This document shows positions 1-3,565 of a stretch of DNA of 9,116 nucleotides, piece by piece. Made by a program: the position numbers and the translations under genes. Source of the DNA: an uncultured Veillonella sp. (lineage in GTDB: Bacteria; Bacillota; Negativicutes; Veillonellales; Veillonellaceae); assembly GCA_902478055.1 (NCBI GenBank), contig CABSJL010000038.1:1-9116 (forward strand). Reading direction: 5' to 3'. Position 1 is the stretch's first letter, and every line of letters starts with the position of its first letter. The notes under the pieces are model-generated. The model was given only the letters and a program-made list of their open reading frames with translations. It did not search any database and had not been told where the DNA came from.

Positions 1-63
1 AAATTATCTTTCAATGATTGGGATTAAAGTACCAACACGTTTTGTCCTATAACCCCTTTTTCT

Positions 64-156
64 TTTAGCTAGTCTTCGACTAGCTAAACCCTGCTAGAGC
101 CGCCTCCAGCCAAGGTTGTAGAGGTATTATCTATGTACGTGTCCGTGTAAGACGGC
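64..156. repeat. Run of short inverted repeats (three hairpins)
   Basis: Three hairpins follow one another. The first pairs 64-74 with 78-88 in a perfect 11-bp stem around a TTC loop. The second pairs 103-106 with 121-124 and 107-110 with 115-118. The third is CCGT/ACGG at 144-147 and 153-156. None is followed by a T-run on either strand, so they are not ordinary terminators. No coding frame is seen in bases 1-221. They may belong to the structured, repeat-rich segment that continues to base 600. Confidence 0.5.
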
Positions 157-221
157 ATTGGGAAAAGCAGGGCAGTAGAAGATGGAGGAGTGAAACGACG
201 ACAGATTCACTGCATCGCTTT

Positions 222-279
222 CTTCCGAACGTAAGATTTACCAAGCTGCGAAGCAGAGCAGGGAAATCCACAGTGAGGA
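222..279. repeat. 58-bp direct repeat, copy 1
   Basis: This segment recurs at 340-397 with 53 of 58 identical positions by eye. Each copy has imperfect dyad symmetry. Here CTTCC (222-226) can pair with GGAAG (277-281), GATTTACC (235-242) with GGGAAATC (261-268, 7 of 8 pairs), and CTGC (246-249) with GCAG (253-256) around a GAA loop. A minus-strand open frame of 134 codons (207-611) runs through both copies but reads them in different frames, because the 118-bp spacing is not a multiple of three. The frame is therefore not a gene. Confidence 0.8.
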
Positions 280-339
280 AGCAAGTAGGGCAACCGCAGA
301 TGACATAGAGTCACTCGACGCAGACGAACCATATGAATG

Positions 340-397
340 CTTCCGAACGTAAGATTTACCGAATTGCGGAGCAGCGCAGGGAAATCCACAGTGAGGA
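340..397. repeat. 58-bp direct repeat, copy 2
   Basis: Second copy of the element at 222-279, 118 bp downstream, with five substitutions, all in or beside the central hairpin. One substitution turns the C-G closing pair of that hairpin into a T-G wobble (TTGC 364-367 with GCAG 371-374). The arms GATTTACC (353-360) and GGGAAATC (379-386) are unchanged. The outer arm is shorter than in copy 1 because the sequence after GGA (395-397) diverges. It could be a dispersed intergenic repeat or a module of a larger structured RNA. Confidence 0.8.
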
Positions 398-440
398 TTG
401 ATAGGAAGTCGCGGCTAGTGGTAGTCAAAGTCTTACAAAA

Positions 441-510
441 CGGTAACGCGGCACAACGTGCCAATGTTACCGAACCGTAAAGCAGTTGAGTAGCTCCAAA
501 TTTATGTAAA
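441..510. repeat. Two-stem hairpin element with 3' conserved tail, copy 1
   Basis: Outer stem CGGTAAC (441-447) pairs with GTTACCG (466-472), and inner stem GGCAC (450-454) pairs with GTGCC (458-462) around an AAC loop. A tail follows that contains the 19-base block cagttgagtagctccaaat (483-501). The same architecture occurs at 526-595 with different stem sequences that still pair perfectly. The hairpin reads equally on either strand, so the transcribed strand, if any, is not determined. No T-run follows it. Confidence 0.8.
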
Positions 511-525
511 CAGATTACCTCTAAC

Positions 526-595
526 CGATACCGCGGTGCGTAGCACCAACGGTATCGCACCGCAAACCAGTTGAGTAGCTCCAAATACATGTAAA
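526..595. repeat. Two-stem hairpin element with 3' conserved tail, copy 2
   Basis: Outer stem CGATACC (526-532) pairs with GGTATCG (551-557), and inner stem GGTGC (535-539) pairs with GCACC (543-547) around a GTA loop. The 19-base tail block of copy 1 is repeated exactly at 568-586. Compared with copy 1, four of the twelve base pairs changed on both sides and pairing was kept everywhere. An alternative 8-bp pairing, GCGGTGCG (533-540) with CGCACCGC (556-563), exists only in this copy. Confidence 0.8.
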
Positions 596-600
596 TACAT

Positions 601-1060
601 ATAAGGCTCATCTCAATTTATGTAACATATACATTATTCATTCATATCTATCTTTTAATATTTATCCTTAAATAACCACTACATTATTCAATGGACATTT
701 ACTTATCTATGGTCGAATATCTACCATATAGCCCTAATTTTACTCTTTTTACTGCTATATCTATACATAGTCTTTTATCTTTAACAGCTTTAATAGATCA
801 TTATACAAGTTATTCTTTAATCAACTTTACTAATTAATCATCTTTATGTAATTAATATTACTTTAATTTTAAATTTTAATAATCACTATCTACTACATAT
901 TCTATTCATGCATAGGTTTATCTGAAATTCACATATAAAGCTTTAAATATAGATAAATACTGGGTTTATACCTATATTAGTATTGTCTAAATATGTACCA
1001 AAATTTACTCGTTTCATTTATATCTCATATAACTTTCACTATGTTTTCACATATAATCTT
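601..1060. other. AT-rich intergenic stretch without a recognisable gene
   Basis: No coding frame of useful length with a ribosome site is seen on either strand. The stretch is strongly AT-rich, and G is visibly rarer than C on the plus strand. A TATAAT hexamer at 1052-1057 could be the -10 box of the candidate small RNA that follows, but I found no good -35 box at the right distance. Confidence 0.6.
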
Positions 1061-1064
1061 TATA

Positions 1065-1332
1065 CTAGCAATAGTTGATTGAGATCAACTAAGGAAATGG
1101 AGGTCTACTGCAAATAACTTTTACCTGTCCCTTTTACAAATAATACAAACAACACAACACAAAACAATACAACACATAAAACAACACTTAAATACACAAC
1201 AATACTCTCCCTGTGTATAAACAAAACAATACATATACAAAACTCTCTAATTATATATACCATCTCCCGTATATATAAAGGTAAAAGTTAGGTAGACATA
1301 AGAGCCCTTGAGAAAGGGCTCTTTTTCCTTTT
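1065..1332 (+). ncRNA. Candidate small noncoding RNA with UCCC motifs
   Basis: No protein gene precedes the strong terminator at 1301-1332, yet the DNA before it is highly organised. A perfect 8-bp hairpin (1072-1079 with 1084-1091, TGAG loop) opens the region. GTCTAC (1103-1108) pairs with GTAGAC (1292-1297), and a perfect 12-bp stem joins 1115-1126 to 1279-1290. Next to it, 1251-1260 pairs with 1269-1278 (10 bp), exposing the loop CATCTCCC. The enclosed segment 1128-1268 has only two G residues and three TCCC motifs (1128-1131, 1208-1211, 1265-1268). C-rich UCCC motifs that bind Shine-Dalgarno sites are known from Firmicute sRNAs such as RsaE/RoxS, so the same role is inferred here. The 5' end is a guess from the TATAAT at 1052-1057. 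A short frame at 1097 (MEVYCK, then stop) lacks a properly spaced ribosome site. I do not recognise an RNA family. Confidence 0.5.
1301..1332 (+). terminator. Strong intrinsic terminator
   Basis: AGAGCCCTT (1301-1309) pairs with AAGGGCTCT (1314-1322) around a GAGA tetraloop, followed by a T-rich tail. It is directional to the right. No protein gene lies upstream, so it is the probable 3' end of the candidate small RNA. Confidence 0.9.
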
Positions 1333-1372
1333 AAATTCACTATTATTTCATTATTTTAAAGGGCTTTGTTTC

Positions 1373-1401
1373 TTGACATGGGACCTAATTTTTGTTAAAC
1401 T
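1373..1401 (+). promoter_or_regulatory. Promoter of tRNA-Trp
   Basis: A perfect TTGACA (1373-1378) is followed by a 17-bp spacer and TAAACT (1396-1401, 4 of 6 matches to TATAAT). It lies 32 bp before the tRNA-Trp gene and just after the terminator of the preceding unit. Confidence 0.8.
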
Positions 1402-1409
1402 AATCAAGT

Positions 1410-1426
1410 ATCAAGCACAGCTTGAT
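1410..1426 (+). other. Hairpin in the tRNA-Trp leader
   Basis: ATCAAGC (1410-1416) and GCTTGAT (1420-1426) form a perfect 7-bp stem with an ACA loop. It begins about where transcription should start and ends 6 bases before the tRNA. It may be a 5' leader structure removed by RNase P, or a dyad bound by a protein. The sequence alone does not decide. Confidence 0.5.
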
Positions 1427-1432
1427 GAACAT

Positions 1433-1508
1433 AGGGGTATAGCTCAATTGGTAGAGTAGCGGTCTCCAAAACCGTTGGTTGTGGGTTCAAGTCCTACTGC
1501 CCCTGCCA
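1433..1508 (+). tRNA. tRNA-Trp (anticodon CCA)
   Basis: The cloverleaf is complete. The acceptor stem AGGGGTA (1433-1439) pairs with TGCCCCT (1498-1504) with one G-T pair. The anticodon loop CTCCAAA carries CCA at 1466-1468, which reads UGG (tryptophan). The T arm has GGTTCAAGTCC. The discriminator base is G1505 and the CCA end (1506-1508) is encoded. It has its own promoter at 1373-1401. Confidence 0.97.
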
Positions 1509-1513
1509 AATTT

Positions 1514-1540
1514 GGATTGCGGTCTTCGGACCGCATGTCC
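1514..1540. other. UUCG-capped hairpin after tRNA-Trp
   Basis: TGCGGTC (1518-1524) and GACCGCA (1529-1535) form a 7-bp stem closed by a C(TTCG)G tetraloop, a very stable fold. GGA (1514-1516) and TCC (1538-1540) can extend it. No T-run follows on the plus strand, so it is a weak or non-canonical terminator, or a 3' processing or stability signal for the tRNA transcript. Confidence 0.6.
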
Positions 1541-1572
1541 ATAAAATTACTCAAAAAATATTAAAAAAATGC

Positions 1573-1601
1573 TTGCATAGATGTAAGCGTTATGTTAATA
1601 T
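1573..1601 (+). promoter_or_regulatory. Promoter of tRNA-Arg
   Basis: TTGCAT (1573-1578), a 17-bp spacer and TAATAT (1596-1601) lie 19 bp before the tRNA-Arg gene. The gene therefore need not be co-transcribed with tRNA-Trp. Confidence 0.7.
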
Positions 1602-1620
1602 AAGTGAGTACCAAGTACAT

Positions 1621-1697
1621 GACTCAGTAGCTCAGCTGGATAGAGCGTTTGACTACGAATCAAAAGGCCAGGGGTTCGAATCCCTTCTGGGTCACCA
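1621..1697 (+). tRNA. tRNA-Arg (anticodon ACG)
   Basis: The acceptor stem GACTCAG (1621-1627) pairs with CTGGGTC (1687-1693). The anticodon stem TTTGA/TCAAA encloses CTACGAA with ACG at 1655-1657. The T arm contains GGTTCGAATCC. The discriminator is A1694 and CCA is encoded (1695-1697). A34 of this tRNA is normally edited to inosine by TadA, so that it reads CGU, CGC and CGA codons. Confidence 0.97.
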
Positions 1698-1701
1698 AAT
1701 G

Positions 1702-1736
1702 AAAGCATCACAGTAATGTGGTGCTTTTTTATTTTT
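1702..1736 (+). terminator. Terminator of tRNA-Arg
   Basis: AAAGCATCAC (1702-1711) pairs with GTGGTGCTTT (1718-1727), including one T-G pair, around an AGTAAT loop. It is followed by T-rich sequence, and lies 5 bases after the CCA end of tRNA-Arg. Confidence 0.9.
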
Positions 1737-1757
1737 GCAAAAACCATTTATCTATTA

Positions 1758-1791
1758 AAAAGACTCTACACATAATTGTGTAGAGTCTTTT
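1758..1791. terminator. Bidirectional terminator between convergent units
   Basis: A perfect 15-bp stem (1758-1772 with 1777-1791) with a TAAT loop begins with A-runs and ends with T-runs, so it can work on both strands. It separates the rightward tRNA-Arg unit from the leftward operon that ends at 1840. A weaker imperfect hairpin lies between it and that gene, near 1800-1832. Confidence 0.9.
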
Positions 1792-1839
1792 AGTTTTAGC
1801 ACTTTAAATCTAATTAGATTGTGGTTTAAGTGTTTTACC

Positions 1840-2283
1840 TTATTTTAGCTGTCCTGCAGCTACAGCAAGATCTCTCCAGTAGATAGCTTGCATATAACCA
1901 TACGTATCTGGTTTTAAGGTAATTAATTTAGCTTTAGGTCGCTTTTCCTCACGTAATACTCTGCCTGTACGGGCATTGATGATATTACGTTGTTCTTGAA
2001 CCCATTGAATCGTATCGGCATCTTGATCAAAGTAATAATGGTTTATATACTCTGTCATATAATACTGAGCACCTTGATGACTATATGTACGGGCTACAAT
2101 TTCAAATTTATTACCTTCTCCTGCGATGACTTTAACGCGTTGTTCTGCGTAATAATTTTGGCCATTCATACGATACAAGTAGGCATAACCTCTGGCATTC
2201 TCTAAATCAGCAATATTAACTGCTTGAGAGGGGAGGATACCTAAGATTGTGAAAGCCGCTGCAATTAATAAACTACGCTTCAT
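1840..2283 (-). CDS. Secreted protein of unknown function (147 aa)
   Basis: I do not recognise this family. The protein starts with a typical Sec signal peptide: positive KR at residues 2-3, a hydrophobic core at about 5-17, and a likely signal peptidase I site after Ser-Gln-Ala at residue 21. The mature part of about 126 residues is rich in tyrosine, glutamine and asparagine, with no cysteine and no further membrane segment, so it is probably a soluble periplasmic or surface protein. In a diderm Negativicute, the periplasm is the likely place. The start is supported by AAGGAG (2289-2294) five bases before the ATG. It lies 12 bp after the stop of the HTH gene and shares that gene's promoter. 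Conserved-looking tyrosines suggest a beta-rich fold, but this is only an impression. Confidence 0.85.
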   Translation of the reverse strand: MKRSLLIAAAFTILGILPSQAVNIADLENARGYAYLYRMNGQNYYAEQRVKVIAGEGNKFEIVARTYSHQGAQYYMTEYINHYYFDQDADTIQWVQEQRNIINARTGRVLREEKRPKAKLITLKPDTYGYMQAIYWRDLAVAAGQLK

Positions 2284-2295
2284 GTATTCTCCTTA

Positions 2296-2571
2296 TTACT
2301 TCGCATGTGGCTGATCGGATTCAGCAACCACATGTACAACTAATTCTTGATCAGAAGGAATCTGAGCCATGACTACAGGCATTGGTACATTCATAGCTGC
2401 TGCAATACCTTTGATCTGGCGCATTGCAACAGGCACTACAGTACCATCTTCTTGTACGTTTTTTTCTAATGCTTCAATTTCAGTAACTGTTAAGTTTGCT
2501 TTGTTCGCAAAATCTTCGATGGATACACCATTAGCTTCGCGATATTCTTTAATGAAATCTCCGATATACAT
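2296..2571 (-). CDS. Small XRE-type helix-turn-helix protein (91 aa)
   Basis: Residues about 3-60 resemble a lambda-repressor-like HTH domain: an opening helix (IGDFIKEYREANG), a turn-containing pair of helices around VSIEDFANKANLTVTEIEALEKN (split here: VSIEDFANKA, then NLTVTEIEALEKN), and a later helix IKGIAAAMNV. The C-terminal 30 residues have no recognisable sensor domain. It is likely a DNA-binding regulator, perhaps autoregulatory, but no target is shown. The insertion of VQEDGTVVPVAMRQ between helices is longer than in classic repressors, so binding may be altered. The start is supported by AGGAGG five to six bases upstream. A good promoter lies at 2601-2629, and the secreted-protein gene follows 12 bp after the stop. 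Confidence 0.85.
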   Translation of the reverse strand: MYIGDFIKEYREANGVSIEDFANKANLTVTEIEALEKNVQEDGTVVPVAMRQIKGIAAAMNVPMPVVMAQIPSDQELVVHVVAESDQPHAK

Positions 2572-2600
2572 AGATTCCTCCTATTTTTAGATACCTTTAT

Positions 2601-2629
2601 ATTGTAATTAAAAATATCATATATGGCAA
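2601..2629 (-). promoter_or_regulatory. Promoter of the HTH - secreted protein operon
   Basis: On the minus strand, TTGCCA (2629-2624), a 17-bp spacer and TACAAT (2606-2601) stand about 30 bp before the start codon. The promoter is back to back with the riboswitch promoter: their -35 boxes are about 41 bp apart. A protein bound between them could affect both units. Confidence 0.8.
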
Positions 2630-2670
2630 TAGATGAATAAAAGATGAATAAATTAAATTACAAAAATAAA

Positions 2671-2699
2671 TTGACTTAATACGATAGTGGTGTTAATAT
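2671..2699 (+). promoter_or_regulatory. Promoter of the cobalamin riboswitch transcript
   Basis: TTGACT (2671-2676), a 17-bp spacer and TAATAT (2694-2699), with an upstream TG at 2691-2692 giving an extended -10. Transcription would start near 2706, about 20 bases before the aptamer. Confidence 0.85.
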
Positions 2700-2725
2700 T
2701 AACTCATAGAAAACATCATATTTGG

Positions 2726-2872
2726 GAATAGGTGCTGAAAAGCATAATAGAGAAGCTGGTTAAATGCCAGCACGGTCCCGCCACTGTATGGTTGAGCGAG
2801 TCTAAATTAAGTCACTGGGAAACTGGGAAGGCTAGATGAGCGATGACGCCGAGTCAGGAGAACTGCCTATTC
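2726..2872 (+). ncRNA. Cobalamin riboswitch aptamer
   Basis: The conserved features of the cobalamin (B12) riboswitch are present in order. They are the closing stem GAATAGG (2726-2732) with CCTATTC (2866-2872), the AGAAGCTGGTTAAATGCCAGC hairpin region near 2751-2772, the diagnostic GCCACTG box at about 2781-2787, CTGGGAAGG near 2824-2832, and GATGACGCCGAGTCAGGAG near 2842-2860. Such aptamers bind adenosyl- or aquocobalamin and usually switch off B12 synthesis or transport genes. Here a terminator follows 48 bases later, but no such gene does. The next intact genes are a separately promoted tRNA-Leu and mfd. Confidence 0.95.
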
Positions 2873-2902
2873 AACATTCACCATTTGACCTACGAGAGAT
2901 AG

Positions 2903-2952
2903 GGAGGAGAAGTTAGTAGCTCCTTTTTACGTACCCGTAAAAAGGATTTTTT
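2903..2952 (+). terminator. Riboswitch expression platform: terminator and candidate antiterminator
   Basis: TCCTTTTTACG (2921-2931) and CGTAAAAAGGA (2936-2946) form a perfect 11-bp stem with a TACC loop, followed by six T (2947-2952). An alternative stem, GGAGGAG (2903-2909) with CTCCTTT (2920-2926, two G-T pairs), uses the same bases as the left arm of the terminator and so excludes it. This is the layout of a transcriptional riboswitch. Which fold goes with ligand is inferred from the family: usually, bound cobalamin gives termination. Confidence 0.8.
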
Positions 2953-3125
2953 AGTTCTATACGATTTTTATCAGAGATGATTTAAATTGTATTCGAAAGA
3001 CCTTAATGTCGATGGCATGGTCATGGTGAATAATACCTTCTTGGTATTACCAGCATGACATGTGTTATGACTGTTAATATATTTTATGGTAAATGTAGGG
3101 CATGCATTTATTCATCATCATCCTA
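2953..3125 (+). other. Read-through region of the riboswitch, no intact gene
   Basis: I see no open frame with a start codon and ribosome site. One frame, interrupted by three stops (TGA at 2978, 3056, 3068), reads in part like a membrane protein end with a histidine-rich tail (LLIYFMVNVGHAFIHHHP, from 3071). That could be chance. A hairpin at 3016-3062 sits in the middle: CATG(G)TCATG with CATGACATG, then TAATACC with GGTATTA. The region ends at the terminator at 3126-3180. It may be a small RNA or a decayed B12-regulated gene. Confidence 0.4.
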
Positions 3126-3180
3126 AAAAAGAGGCTGACCCAGGATTCTAGTAGTTCGGATTCTGGGTCAGTCTCTTTTT
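3126..3180. terminator. Long bidirectional terminator
   Basis: Five A-T pairs plus GAGGCTGACCCAG (3131-3143) with CTGGGTCAGTCTC (3163-3175) form an 18-bp stem with one G-T pair and a 19-base loop, with A-runs before and T-runs after. It closes the riboswitch read-through region and insulates tRNA-Leu from it. Confidence 0.9.
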
Positions 3181-3225
3181 ATTTTTAGGGGATACATGAA
3201 ATTTAAGTTAATTCTAAAAAAATGA

Positions 3226-3254
3226 TTGACGATGAATTCTATACATGATATTAT
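3226..3254 (+). promoter_or_regulatory. Promoter of tRNA-Leu
   Basis: TTGACG (3226-3231), a 17-bp spacer and TATTAT (3249-3254), each with 5 of 6 consensus matches. It lies 15 bp before the tRNA-Leu gene. Confidence 0.85.
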
Positions 3255-3269
3255 TATTTCAGTTGAGAC

Positions 3270-3354
3270 GCGGGAGTGGCGGAATTGGCAGACGCACCAG
3301 ACTTAGGATCTGGCGCCTTACGGCGTGGGGGTTCAAGTCCCTTCTCCCGCACCA
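3270..3354 (+). tRNA. tRNA-Leu (anticodon TAG)
   Basis: A class II tRNA with a long variable arm. The acceptor stem GCGGGAG (3270-3276) pairs with CTCCCGC (3344-3350). The anticodon stem CCAGA/TCTGG encloses CTTAGGA with TAG at 3304-3306, which reads CUA and probably other CUN codons. The variable arm CGCCTTACGGCG forms its own stem. The discriminator is A3351 and CCA (3352-3354) is encoded. Confidence 0.97.
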
Positions 3355-3362
3355 ACTTTATT

Positions 3363-3388
3363 GCACCTTTTGAGGTGCTATTTTTTTT
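3363..3388 (+). terminator. Terminator of tRNA-Leu
   Basis: GCACCT (3363-3368) pairs with AGGTGC (3373-3378) around a TTTG loop. A T-run of eight follows (3381-3388). It separates the tRNA from mfd. Confidence 0.9.
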
Positions 3389-3502
3389 GCCTAAAATTAG
3401 GTTTATTAATGGGCATACATAAGACTAGGCGCTTTTTATTAGGTACAAACAAGCGTGATTAGTAAGGTATAAAATAGATAGAAAATTAACTATGCCGTTA
3501 TG

Positions 3503-3511
3503 TGTTATAAT
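3503..3511 (+). promoter_or_regulatory. Probable mfd operon promoter (extended -10)
   Basis: A perfect TATAAT (3506-3511) is preceded by TGT, giving an extended -10 box, with no good -35 box 17 bp upstream. A start near 3518 would give a leader of about 48 bases. A second TATAAT (3536-3541) has TTGTTA 15 bp upstream and is a weaker alternative. Confidence 0.6.
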
Positions 3512-3565
3512 AAATTGTTAGAACTATTTAATTAATATAATCATAGTAATACTATATGGTGCAGT

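Noticed and set aside
441..595. CRISPR array
   Set aside because: Only two units, with changing stems rather than constant repeats, no uniform spacers, and no cas gene in the window.
207..611. Minus-strand open frame of 134 codons
   Set aside because: It runs through two copies of a DNA repeat in different reading frames and through the covarying hairpin elements, which shows that the sequence is conserved for something other than this protein.
708..728. TATGGT/ACCATA inverted repeat in the AT-rich stretch
   Set aside because: Six pairs over a nine-base loop in AT-rich DNA is expected by chance, and it has no neighbouring signals.
1097..1117. Six-codon frame MEVYCK in the candidate small RNA
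   Set aside because: The AAGG before it is too close to the ATG for a good ribosome site, and nothing else supports translation.
1990..2205. Plus-strand open frame of 71 codons
   Set aside because: It lies wholly inside the secreted-protein gene on the other strand, which has a signal peptide, ribosome site and promoter. This frame has no ribosome site of note.
2369..2590. Plus-strand open frame of 73 codons
   Set aside because: It is antisense to the HTH gene and covers that gene's ribosome site. No independent support.
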